DNA from: Paracoccaceae bacterium | GTDB taxonomy: Bacteria > Pseudomonadota > Alphaproteobacteria > Rhodobacterales > Rhodobacteraceae | Direction: 5' to 3' | Length of the DNA stretch: 8,001 nucleotides | Assembly: GCA_007131945.1 (NCBI GenBank) | Contig: SLPP01000154.1 | Span: 1-8,001 of the forward strand | Part shown: positions 1 through 7,226 of the stretch, in pieces | Numbering within the stretch: position 1 is the stretch's first letter | How the letters are laid out: the number at the start of each line of letters is the position of its first letter | The notes under the pieces: model-generated | The model's input: only the letters and a program-made list of their open reading frames with translations | Told to the model about the DNA's origin: nothing | The model's database searches: none | Translations under genes and position numbers: made by a program

Positions 1-497
1 CGGTCGCGCGCGGCGAGCAGAGCGAGCCCGGCCGCGCGCAGCACCGATGCCAGCCGCGCCGCCGGTTCGGACCGCGCGCCGGGGGCCGCGACCAGTTCCA
101 CCAGCGCGCCGGGACCGATCGGCCCGGCGGGGTGCAGGGCGAAGAGCCGCCCCGAGTCGCGCAGCCGCGCCGCGACCGGAGGCAGATCCGCGCCGAGCAG
201 CACGAGCGGCGCACCGTCAGGGAGGACCGGCTCCACCCGCACCGGATCGCAGGCCTCCGGCGCGACGATGGCGAGGTTCGCGGAAAGGCCGGCGAGGTCG
301 CCGGCAGAAAAGGTGAGCCCGTTTACCGGCCCGGTCGCCGCCTGAGTCCGCCCCAATCCGTCGCGCAGCCGCGCCGCATCGTCGGGATCGGGCACATGCA
401 ACCGCACTTCCATGCCGCCCGCCGCCAGAAGCAGGGCCAGCGCCACGGCCTGCGCATCAGCGCCGACGACCAGCGCCTCGGCGGCGGGATCAGCCAA
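1..497 (-). CDS. 3-hydroxyacyl-CoA dehydrogenase-like protein, N-terminal part, degenerate motifs (3' end outside window)
   Basis: The frame stays open from 497 to the left edge, giving 165 residues with no stop. The likely start is a TTG at 497-495 that overlaps the boxR stop by 8 bases (TTGGCTGA). No better start is visible: the first ATG falls at residue 29, inside the first Rossmann strand-helix unit. The N-terminus (ALVVGADAQAVALALLLAAG, then VRLHVPDPD) looks like a nucleotide-binding beta-alpha-beta fold. The later stretch FALHPAGPIGPGALVEL aligns by eye with the HFFNP...KLVEV region of 3-hydroxyacyl-CoA dehydrogenases, keeping the His (about residue 122) and the Glu (about 134). The glycine-rich GxGxxG is reduced to GADAQA, the usual Ser/Asn-rich segment before the His is absent, and the domain is about 15 residues shorter than usual. 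A role in beta-oxidation after BoxC/BoxD would fit the operon. Because of the damaged motifs, catalytic activity is uncertain and the family call is an inference. Confidence 0.6.
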   Translation of the reverse strand, partial: MADPAAEALVVGADAQAVALALLLAAGGMEVRLHVPDPDDAARLRDGLGRTQAATGPVNGLTFSAGDLAGLSANLAIVAPEACDPVRVEPVLPDGAPLVLLGADLPPVAARLRDSGRLFALHPAGPIGPGALVELVAAPGARSEPAARLASVLRAAGLALLAARD

Positions 498-1404
498 GGA
501 AGCCGCGGCGGCGCACGATCTCGACCAGCCCGCGCAGGCTGTCCTCGGGCCGGCTGCCGGAGGTGTCGAGAACCGCGTCGGCGCGGGCATAGAGCGCCTC
601 GCGGCTGGTCAGGATCGAGCGCAGCTCGTCCATCGCCCGCGGATTGCCGGCCATCGGCCGCTCGTCGCCCTGGGCGCGGACGCGGCCCATGTGCTCCTCG
701 GGCGAGGCACGCAGCCAGATCGTGTGGAACCGGTCGAGGAGCAGCGCATAGGTCTCGGGCTCGGCGACGATGCCGCCGGCTACGGCGAGGACGACCTGGT
801 CGTGGCTCTCGATCACCCGGCTCAGTGCCTGGTGTTCGAGCCGCCGGTACCCCTCCTGGCCGTAGAGCGCCATCACCTCCTCGACCGGCATGCCCGAGAG
901 ATCCTCGATCTCGCGGTTGAGCTCGACGAAGGGCGCCGCGCAGGCGCGCGCAAGCATCGCGCCCAGCGTCGACTTGCCCGCCCCGCGCAGACCCAGCAGG
1001 CAGACGCGCCGCGCGCGCCGCTCGGCCGGGGCGCCGGGGCTGAGCAGTTGCAGCACCGTGCGCCGCGTCTCGGCATCGGCGCGGCGATAGAGATCGGCGA
1101 CGCGCAGCGGCTCCGAGGTCCAGGGATCCTCGGCGCCGACCAGCCACTCGATCCGGTGATCGAGCGCCTGCGCCACCTCGAGCAGCCGCGCGATGGAGAT
1201 GTTACCCTCGCCCATCTCGAGCTGCGCGAGATAGCGCTGCGAGACGCCCGAACGTTCCGAGAGCACCCGACGCGAAATGCCCTTGCGCTCGCGCGCGCGG
1301 CGCACGCGGCGGCCGACCTCGCGGATCAGCGTTTCGGTATCGGGCGCGGCGACGGCTTCGGCGGGATCGGCCGCGCCGCGCCGGTCGGGGATTTCGTCCA
1401 TCAT
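490..1404 (-). CDS. boxR: BoxR, benzoyl-CoA-responsive repressor (HTH plus shikimate kinase-like domain)
   Basis: This is a transcriptional repressor of the box genes. With the ATG at 1404 it has 304 residues. An XRE-type helix-turn-helix lies at about 26-90 (LIREVGRRVRRARERKG, then SERSGVSQRYLAQLEMGEGN). A linker is followed by a shikimate-kinase-like P-loop domain from about 133, with Walker A GLRGAGKST at about 138-146, then REIEDLSGMPVEEV and SPEEHMGRVRAQGDERPMAGN. This architecture is specific to the BoxR/BzdR family, where benzoyl-CoA binds the kinase-like domain and relieves repression (known for Azoarcus/Aromatoleum). The start is uncertain: the frame is open to a GTG at 1500 with a weak GAGG upstream, and ATGs lie at 1431, 1404 and 1401. 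I prefer 1404/1401 because the resulting length matches the family and the extra 32 residues are unlike a BoxR N-terminus and overlap TGCA operator-like repeats. It follows the thioesterase and overlaps the next gene by 8 bases. Confidence 0.93.
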   Translation of the reverse strand: MMDEIPDRRGAADPAEAVAAPDTETLIREVGRRVRRARERKGISRRVLSERSGVSQRYLAQLEMGEGNISIARLLEVAQALDHRIEWLVGAEDPWTSEPLRVADLYRRADAETRRTVLQLLSPGAPAERRARRVCLLGLRGAGKSTLGAMLARACAAPFVELNREIEDLSGMPVEEVMALYGQEGYRRLEHQALSRVIESHDQVVLAVAGGIVAEPETYALLLDRFHTIWLRASPEEHMGRVRAQGDERPMAGNPRAMDELRSILTSREALYARADAVLDTSGSRPEDSLRGLVEIVRRRGFLG

Positions 1405-1425
1405 CGCGGCCAGTCCGGAAACATA

Positions 1426-1500
1426 ATGCATGTTAGACGGGCAATCGGGCGCGCGCAACAAATCATCATGCACCTTTATGCATGAAGCGCCGACATGCAC
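1426..1500. promoter_or_regulatory. TGCA-repeat cluster upstream of boxR (putative autoregulatory operator)
   Basis: This stretch between the thioesterase stop and the preferred boxR start holds four TGCA words, at 1427-1430, 1469-1472, 1479-1482 and 1496-1499. The middle pair forms TGCA-N6-TGCA (1469-1482), the same arrangement seen twice upstream of boxC. TGCA direct repeats are the known recognition element of BzdR, and BoxR is reported to bind similar sites. Autoregulation of boxR is therefore inferred. I see no convincing -35/-10 pair here. If the boxR start were at 1500, the site would lie inside the coding region. Confidence 0.55.
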
Positions 1501-1506
1501 CCGGCC

Positions 1507-1983
1507 TCATTCAACGGGAGCGGCGGCGATCAGCCGTTCGATGACCGCGCGGATGTCCTCGGGCGGCGGCGCCTTGCGGAACTCGCGCGCCACGACGAAG
1601 ACGCTGACGAAGGTGCCCGAGAAGCACTTCACCCCATTCTGGTAGCCATCGACGCGGAAGGTGATCGAGGTCTCGCCCAGCCTGACCGGCCAGGTGCGGC
1701 ATTCCAGCCGGTGCCGCGGCGTGACCGGCGAGACGAAATCGAGGCTGAGATGGACGAAGGGCGTCCCGACATTGCGGTCGAGGTTGAGCTGATACCAGCC
1801 GACCCCGCCCAGGTGATGCTCGTACCAGGCGTCGATCGCCTCGAGCGCGAAGGCCGGTAGCCGCGCGGTATAGGCGATCATCGCCGGGTCGCAGTCGCCC
1901 CAGGCGACGCGCACGACATGGGTGAACATTTCGGGCTCTCCGGCCCCGGCGGCAGCCGCCGGCCGCGTGACGCTCTGATCCAT
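1507..1983 (-). CDS. 4-hydroxybenzoyl-CoA thioesterase-family acyl-CoA thioesterase (hotdog fold)
   Basis: It hydrolyses an acyl- or aroyl-CoA thioester. In box clusters such thioesterases are thought to release CoA from stalled or unmetabolisable CoA esters (known for an Azoarcus evansii cluster gene, inferred here). From the ATG at 1983 the protein has 158 residues. The hallmark is VRVAWGDCDPAMIAYTARLP, where the Asp of the GDCDPA motif is the catalytic acid of the 4HBT family. This is followed by the long hotdog helix region ALEAIDAWYEHHLGG and the strands FVHLSLDFVSPV and ITFRVDGYQNG. The usual Gly after DPA (DPAGI) is Met here. The start is ambiguous: ATG 1983 has a G-rich leader (GGGGGAAAG), while ATG 1929 has a clear GGAGAG eight bases upstream and gives 140 residues, closer to the normal family length. 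The gene lies 25 bases after boxA, in the same transcription unit. Confidence 0.88.
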   Translation of the reverse strand: MDQSVTRPAAAAGAGEPEMFTHVVRVAWGDCDPAMIAYTARLPAFALEAIDAWYEHHLGGVGWYQLNLDRNVGTPFVHLSLDFVSPVTPRHRLECRTWPVRLGETSITFRVDGYQNGVKCFSGTFVSVFVVAREFRKAPPPEDIRAVIERLIAAAPVE

Positions 1984-2008
1984 CTTTCCCCCGCGCGGCC
2001 GCCCGCCG

Positions 2009-3205
2009 CTAGTAGGTTTCCACGTGGTAGCGGCCCGCTTCGCGCATCCTGTCGCGCAATGCAACCCAGTCGAGCCCCGCCTGACGCGCGATATCGGTGA
2101 AGGCCGCCTCGACGCCCGCCTCCATCGCCTTCAGGCCGCAGACATAGACATGCCCGTCCTCGCTGGTCAGCAGATCGCGCACGTGATCGGCCTGTTCGCG
2201 CAGGCAATCCTGAACATAGGTCTTCTTCTTGCCGGGGACACGGGAAAAGGCGAAAATCTTGTGCAGGAAATCCTCGGGCACCTTCTTGAGCGGGCCGAAA
2301 TAGGGCAGCTCCTCGGGGCTGCGGGCGCCGAAGACCAGGGTCAGGGTGCCCTTGCGCCCCGGCATCTCGCGCTGGCGGCGCATGGTGAAGCCGCGGAACG
2401 GGGCCGAGCCGGTGCCGGTGCAGATCATCAGGATCCGCGCCTGGGGGTCGTTCGGCATCAGGAAGGTCGAGCCGAAGGGGCCGGTCAGCCGCACCTTCGC
2501 GCCCTTCTCCAGGTCGCACAGGTAGTTCGAGCAGACCCCGCCCGCCTCGCGCTTCACGGTCAGCGCGAGGTTGTTGTAGTTCGGCCGCTCGCCGTTGCGG
2601 GGGCTGGCGATGGAATAGAGCCGCGGCAGGTGCGGCTTGCCATTCGCATCCGTGCCGGGCGCGAGGATGCCGACGCTCTGCCCTTCGAGCACCGGAAAGG
2701 GCGTCTGGCCGAGATCGAGGATGATGTGGCGGACGTCGGATTCGCTTTCCGCGGCGGTCAGCCGGTAGTTGCCGACGACCGTCGCCTCGGCCGGCTTCGA
2801 CAGCGGATGGAGGTTGACCGAGGGTTTCGAGGCCGAGGCCGGTGCCTTCGTCCGCCCGCCGGCGCCGGCATGCGCCTCGGCGAGTAGCTGCGCCACCGCC
2901 GCGTCGATCGCCTCGAGCCCGGTCTCGGCCTCGCCGCCGAGCGCCGAGAGATCCTCCTGTTCGGGCAGTTCGGACCAGCCGTACTGTTCTTCCAGGCTGT
3001 AGGGCGTGACGACGACGCGCCATTCGTCGATCGAACCCGTCGGGCAGACCGGGATGCAGTCCATGCAGAAGTTGCACTTGGTAGCATCGACGACGACGTT
3101 GGTGTCGTCATGCTCGATCGCCTGCACCGGACAGGTCATTTCGCAGGTATAGCAGCGGATGCAGATCTCGGGGTCGATCAGGTGCTGCTTGACCGGAGCG
3201 GTCAT
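2009..3205 (-). CDS. boxA: BoxA, benzoyl-CoA 2,3-epoxidase reductase component (FAD, two [4Fe-4S])
   Basis: This cytosolic reductase takes electrons from NADPH through FAD and iron-sulfur clusters to the di-iron epoxidase BoxB. It has 398 residues. The N-terminus is a two-cluster bacterial ferredoxin domain with Cys 15, 18, 21, 25 (CIRCYTCEMTCP) and Cys 44, 47, 50, 54 (CNFCMDCIPVCP). An Ala/Glu-rich linker (about 80-140) leads to a ferredoxin-NADP reductase-like module: RLYS (195-198) for FAD, GVCSNYL (223-229), the NADP-binding CTGTGSAPFR (262-271), VCGLKAME (355-362), and a C-terminal aromatic Tyr398 as in FNR proteins. This domain order is typical of BoxA, and the length is near that of the Azoarcus protein (about 410). 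The start at ATG 3205 is supported by the conserved ferredoxin N-terminus and a purine-rich GAGGCGGAG about nine bases upstream. The ATG overlaps the stop of the small ORF before it (ATGA), suggesting translational coupling. The same frame stays open to 4759, but that extension lies over boxB and is not real. Confidence 0.96.
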   Translation of the reverse strand: MTAPVKQHLIDPEICIRCYTCEMTCPVQAIEHDDTNVVVDATKCNFCMDCIPVCPTGSIDEWRVVVTPYSLEEQYGWSELPEQEDLSALGGEAETGLEAIDAAVAQLLAEAHAGAGGRTKAPASASKPSVNLHPLSKPAEATVVGNYRLTAAESESDVRHIILDLGQTPFPVLEGQSVGILAPGTDANGKPHLPRLYSIASPRNGERPNYNNLALTVKREAGGVCSNYLCDLEKGAKVRLTGPFGSTFLMPNDPQARILMICTGTGSAPFRGFTMRRQREMPGRKGTLTLVFGARSPEELPYFGPLKKVPEDFLHKIFAFSRVPGKKKTYVQDCLREQADHVRDLLTSEDGHVYVCGLKAMEAGVEAAFTDIARQAGLDWVALRDRMREAGRYHVETY

Positions 3206-3375
3206 GCCGGCGCGCTCCGCCTCGTGCTGTGCGGCATGTGCAGGATCACCTCGGGCAGGCGCAGGAACTCGGCGAGCGAGAAGCACGGTCCCTTGCAGTC
3301 CGGGCAGCCGATGCAGGCGCCGGGCTTGTGCGGCGCGCGCGCGCTGGCGTCGAGGGTGCGGCGTTCGATCTGCAT
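3202..3375 (-). CDS. Small Cys-rich protein with a ferredoxin-like C-x2-C-x2-C-x3-C motif, between boxB and boxA
   Basis: This is a 57-residue ORF that I do not recognise as a named family. Evidence that it is translated: a near-ideal AAGGAGG four bases before the ATG at 3375, a start 24 bases after the boxB stop, and a TGA stop that overlaps the boxA ATG (ATGA). Together these fill the 194-base boxB-boxA gap neatly. Residues 19-31 read GACIGCPDCKGPC, so Cys 21, 24, 27 and 31 have the spacing of a [4Fe-4S] ferredoxin loop. The usual Pro after the fourth Cys is replaced by Phe. A short amphipathic stretch (SLAEFLRLPEVILHMP, 33-48) follows, and the tail is basic. There is no signal peptide or membrane segment. 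It could carry one Fe-S cluster, or bind zinc. A role in electron transfer between BoxA and BoxB, or in cofactor assembly, is inference from context only. Confidence 0.78.
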   Translation of the reverse strand: MQIERRTLDASARAPHKPGACIGCPDCKGPCFSLAEFLRLPEVILHMPHSTRRSAPA

Positions 3376-3379
3376 GTTT

Positions 3380-3386
3380 CCTCCTT
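3380..3386 (-). promoter_or_regulatory. Strong Shine-Dalgarno (AAGGAGG) for the small Cys-rich ORF
   Basis: On the minus strand AAGGAGG is followed by AAAC and then ATG at 3375. It is one of the best ribosome-binding sites in the window and belongs to the small ORF, not to boxA, whose ATG is 170 bases further on. It is the main reason for calling that ORF a gene. Confidence 0.8.
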
Positions 3387-3399
3387 GGCGGGTCGGGGC

Positions 3400-4851
3400 T
3401 CAGGCCATGTAGAGCTTGACGTATTCGAAATCGCCCGGCTTGTTGTCGATCCCGACCTTCGGCGGCGCGATCCAGCCGGCGAACTGGCCCGGCTCGTATA
3501 CGGGCTTCATCAGCGACTGGATGAAGTCGCCGTCGGCCTTGGTCGGCAGCCAGTGGTTGATGCCGGCATCGTATTCGGCGCCGGTGAGAAGCTTGCCCTC
3601 GGGGTCGAAGAGCTTGTTCGCGAAAACGCCAATCTTGCGGTTGAAGCTCTCGTGCGGCAGCTTCATCTCGAACCGGATGCCGGTCTTCTCGATGATCTTG
3701 TTCCAGCGCCCGACGCCGCCCGCCGCGTCGCGGGTATAGTCGTCGCGCAGGCGCATGTTGATCGCGGTCAGTGCCGGCACCTCGTGGCGTATAAGCTTGC
3801 CCTCGACGAAATCCCAGACCGGGTAGGTGGCGTCGGTCAGCTTGTGGTCGTCCTCCAGCCGGTGCTCCATGTAGCGGCCCTTGATGCCGGCGTTGAAGGC
3901 GTTGGCGGCGTTGGTCGAGACCTCCTGCCCGAAGAGATCGAGCGAGAGCGTGTAGTGCAGGTTGAGCTTCTTCTGGATCGTCGGCAGGTCGATCACGCCC
4001 AGCGCGCGGATCGCGTCCACGTCGTGGGGGTCCTCGATCCCGGCCTCGTTCATCGCCTCGCAGGTGCGCTGGATGGTGCGCCCCACCCCGGTCTCGCCGA
4101 CGAACATGTGGTGCGCTTCCTCGGTCAGCATGAAGCGGCAGGTCCGCGACAGCGGGTCGAAGCCCGACTGCGCCAGCGCCTCGAGCTGCATCTTGCCGTC
4201 GCGGTCGGTGAAATAGGTGAACATGAAGAAACTGAGCCAGTCCGGCGTCTCCTCGTTGAAGGCGCCGAGCATCCTCGGCGCTTCCTCGCTGCCCGAGGAA
4301 CGGCGCAAGAGGTCGTCGGCCTCCTCGCGCCCGTCGGCGCCGAAATACTTGTGCAGCAGGTAGACCATCGCCCAGAGATGCCGCCCCTCCTCGACATTGA
4401 CCTGGAAGAGGTTGCGCATGTCGTAGAGCGAGGGCGCCGAAAGCGCGAGGAAGCGCTGCTGCTCGACGCTCGCCGGCTCGGTGTCGCCCTGGATCACGAT
4501 CAGCCGGCGCAGCATGGCGCGGTATTCGCCCGGCACTTCCTGCCAGGCGGGCTCGCCGGCATGCTCGCCGCAGGGGATGCGCCGGTCCTCGACCGCCGGC
4601 GCCAGCAGCACGCCCCAGCGGTATTCGGGCATCTTGACGTAGTCGAACTTCGCCCAGCCCTTGGGATCGACGCTGACCGCGGTGCGCAGATAAACCAGCG
4701 ACTTCTGGAAATTGTCGGGGATCAGGTCGTTCCACCAGTTGATGTAGCCGGGATGCCATTTCTCCAGCGCCTTGAGCACCCGCTTGTCCGAGGACAGGCC
4801 GACATTGTTCGGGATCTGGGTGTCGTAGCTGACATTGATCAGGTCGAGCAT
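3400..4851 (-). CDS. boxB: BoxB, benzoyl-CoA 2,3-epoxidase di-iron oxygenase component
   Basis: It converts benzoyl-CoA, O2 and electrons from BoxA into 2,3-epoxybenzoyl-CoA. It is a soluble, helical, ferritin-like protein of 483 residues, close to the usual BoxB length of about 475. The di-iron ligands expected from the Azoarcus BoxB structure (as I recall them) all appear at a constant offset: Gln121 and Glu125 (IQGDTE), Glu155 and His158 (VEEGRH), Asp216 (FTDRDG), Glu245 and His248 (TEEAHH). Other family stretches are the N-terminal KWHPGYINWWNDLIPDNFQ and the C-terminal INHWLPTKADGDFIQSLMKP. The start at ATG 4851 has AAGGAG six bases upstream (4858-4863), and the N-terminus MLDLINVSYDTQIPNNVGLS looks complete. 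It lies 31 bases after boxC and 24 bases before the small Cys-rich ORF, so co-transcription with both is very likely. No frameshift or missing residue was seen. Confidence 0.97.
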   Translation of the reverse strand: MLDLINVSYDTQIPNNVGLSSDKRVLKALEKWHPGYINWWNDLIPDNFQKSLVYLRTAVSVDPKGWAKFDYVKMPEYRWGVLLAPAVEDRRIPCGEHAGEPAWQEVPGEYRAMLRRLIVIQGDTEPASVEQQRFLALSAPSLYDMRNLFQVNVEEGRHLWAMVYLLHKYFGADGREEADDLLRRSSGSEEAPRMLGAFNEETPDWLSFFMFTYFTDRDGKMQLEALAQSGFDPLSRTCRFMLTEEAHHMFVGETGVGRTIQRTCEAMNEAGIEDPHDVDAIRALGVIDLPTIQKKLNLHYTLSLDLFGQEVSTNAANAFNAGIKGRYMEHRLEDDHKLTDATYPVWDFVEGKLIRHEVPALTAINMRLRDDYTRDAAGGVGRWNKIIEKTGIRFEMKLPHESFNRKIGVFANKLFDPEGKLLTGAEYDAGINHWLPTKADGDFIQSLMKPVYEPGQFAGWIAPPKVGIDNKPGDFEYVKLYMA

Positions 4852-4857
4852 CGGTAT

Positions 4858-4863
4858 CTCCTT
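4858..4863 (-). promoter_or_regulatory. Ribosome-binding site of boxB (AAGGAG)
   Basis: On the minus strand AAGGAG is followed by six bases and then the boxB ATG at 4851. It fixes that start in the short boxC-boxB gap, which otherwise holds no promoter or hairpin that I can see. Confidence 0.75.
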
Positions 4864-4882
4864 GTGAAATGGCGGGCGGGTC

Positions 4883-6595
<1,713 letters not shown>

Positions 6596-6600
6596 GGCGC

Positions 6601-6606
6601 CCTCCC
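6601..6606 (-). promoter_or_regulatory. Ribosome-binding site of boxC (GGGAGG before a GTG start)
   Basis: On the minus strand GAGGGAGG, then GCGCC, then GTG at 6595. The spacing of five bases supports the GTG as the true start. No ATG in frame lies between here and the promoter. Confidence 0.75.
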
Positions 6607-6615
6607 TCGGCTATC

Positions 6616-6629
6616 TGCACTATACTGCG
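6616..6629. promoter_or_regulatory. Operator-like TGCA-N6-TGCG pair over the -10 box
   Basis: Read on the plus strand, TGCA (6616-6619) and TGCG (6626-6629) are ten bases apart, the same phase as the perfect TGCA pairs nearby. The pair brackets the predicted -10 box, so a bound repressor would block RNA polymerase. The second half-site has one mismatch. Binding by BoxR is inferred from the known TGCA preference of this repressor family. Confidence 0.55.
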
Positions 6630-6646
6630 GTTTATCTGAGTTTCAA
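6619..6646 (-). promoter_or_regulatory. Predicted sigma70-type promoter of the boxC-boxB-boxA unit
   Basis: On the minus strand a -35 box TTGAAA (6646-6641, five of six matches to TTGACA) is followed by a 16-base spacer and a -10 box TATAGT (6624-6619, five of six matches to TATAAT). Transcription would start near 6612, leaving a leader of about 17 bases before the boxC GTG. TGCA/TGCG words flank the -10 box, and an inverted repeat covers the -35 box and most of the spacer, which fits a repressible promoter. It is predicted by eye only. Confidence 0.65.
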
Positions 6647-6651
6647 CCGCA
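6626..6651. repeat. Inverted repeat TGCGGTT-N12-AACCGCA over the -35 region
   Basis: Perfect 7-base arms lie at 6626-6632 and 6645-6651, separated by 12 bases. The repeat spans the -35 box and most of the promoter spacer, and its left arm shares the TGCG of the -10 operator pair. It could be a two-fold operator for BoxR or another dimeric regulator. It is not a terminator, since it has a long loop, no T-run, and lies upstream of the transcription start. Confidence 0.5.
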
Positions 6652-6656
6652 TGTTT

Positions 6657-6670
6657 TGCAGTTCAGTGCA
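6657..6670. promoter_or_regulatory. Operator-like TGCA-N6-TGCA just upstream of the -35 box
   Basis: Two exact TGCA words, at 6657-6660 and 6667-6670, are separated by six bases. The site begins 11 bases upstream of the predicted -35 box. It matches the spacing of the sites at 6741-6754 and 1469-1482. Binding by BoxR is inferred. Confidence 0.6.
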
Positions 6671-6737
6671 TCTTCTATCGACCGATCGGACAAATATTCG
6701 GGCTGAAAGACCTGCCTGGCGCGCAACATGGTGTGCT

Positions 6738-7226
6738 TTATGCATTATATTGCATCTCTCTCAGCATCTCGCAGGCCGCCTCCGGCGCGCCCGAATCGAT
6801 CGCCGCGATCGCCGCGCGCAGGCTTGCGGGTGGCAGGCCCATCACCACCGCCCCGCCGGCGCCGGCCGCCGCCGCCGCCAGATCGCCCGCCCGGGCGCAG
6901 AGCCGGGCGGCGGCGCGGGGTTGCCCCATGCGCGCCTTCAGCGCGGCATTGGCCATCTGGATCACCGCCTGCACCAGCGCGCGTTCGCGCGAATTGGGCG
7001 CGGCGTTCATCCAGACCGGCTCCAGCACCTCGTGGCATTCCCAGAAATACCCCGCCGCGAAGAGCCGCAGCCCGTGCCGCCAGGCCGGGTTCGCCGCCGC
7101 CTCGGCCGAGCGCGTCACCGGCAGGGCGGCGGCGCGGATCGCATCGAAGGCGCCCTCGGGATGGCGGGCGGTGCGGCCGGGGACATAGGCGTGGCCCGGC
7201 AGCGGCCAGCCGGCCGCCGCACTCAT
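6738..7226 (-). CDS. DUF309 family protein, function unknown
   Basis: This 162-residue protein belongs to DUF309 (a small all-helical family), recognised by FAAGYFWECHEVLEPVWM (about 56-73) followed by RERALVQAVIQMANAALKAR (about 80-99), the characteristic His-Glu helix and the partner helix with Gln. The rest is Ala-rich and helical, with no signal peptide or membrane segment. The biochemical role is not known to me. The family is loosely described as metal-dependent-protein-like because of the conserved H-E pair, but I would not assign a reaction. The ATG at 7226 overlaps the stop of the alpha/beta hydrolase (ATGA), so the two are probably translationally coupled. Its last four sense codons and stop overlap a TGCA-N6-TGCA operator-like site (6741-6754). 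It lies 142 bases upstream of boxC in the same direction, with no clear terminator between them. Confidence 0.85.
   Translation of the reverse strand: MSAAAGWPLPGHAYVPGRTARHPEGAFDAIRAAALPVTRSAEAAANPAWRHGLRLFAAGYFWECHEVLEPVWMNAAPNSRERALVQAVIQMANAALKARMGQPRAAARLCARAGDLAAAAAGAGGAVVMGLPPASLRAAIAAIDSGAPEAACEMLREMQYNA
6741..6754. promoter_or_regulatory. Distal operator-like TGCA-N6-TGCA at the 3' end of the DUF309 gene
   Basis: TGCATTATATTGCA has two exact TGCA words six bases apart and is nearly palindromic. It is 84 bases upstream of the pair at 6657-6670, about eight helical turns, so the same protein could bind both on one DNA face. It lies inside the final codons (Gln-Tyr-Asn-Ala) of the DUF309 gene. 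Its local AT content stands out against the GC-rich surroundings. Confidence 0.55.

Noticed and set aside
412..1485. Plus-strand ORF of 357 codons opposite boxR
   Set aside because: Antisense shadow of a well-supported BoxR; no ribosome-binding site or domain seen.
3055..3076. Three TGCA words at 9-base spacing inside boxA
   Set aside because: They fall in the Cys-rich ferredoxin codons of boxA, the spacing is nine and not ten, and codon usage explains them.
1878..3077. Minus-strand ORF of 399 codons overlapping boxA in another frame
   Set aside because: Low-complexity Arg/Gly/Ala translation over boxA; only its last part reads into the thioesterase region, and in a different frame context. 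No support as a gene.
3206..4759. Apparent 5' extension of boxA, making a 916-residue protein
   Set aside because: The extra part is boxB and the small Cys-rich ORF read in the wrong frame, rich in Arg/Ala/Pro. The BoxA ferredoxin N-terminus begins cleanly at 3205.
6682..6689. 8-base palindrome CCGATCGG between the DUF309 gene and boxC, as a possible terminator
   Set aside because: It is short, has no loop and no T-run, so it does not support a terminator; it may be chance.
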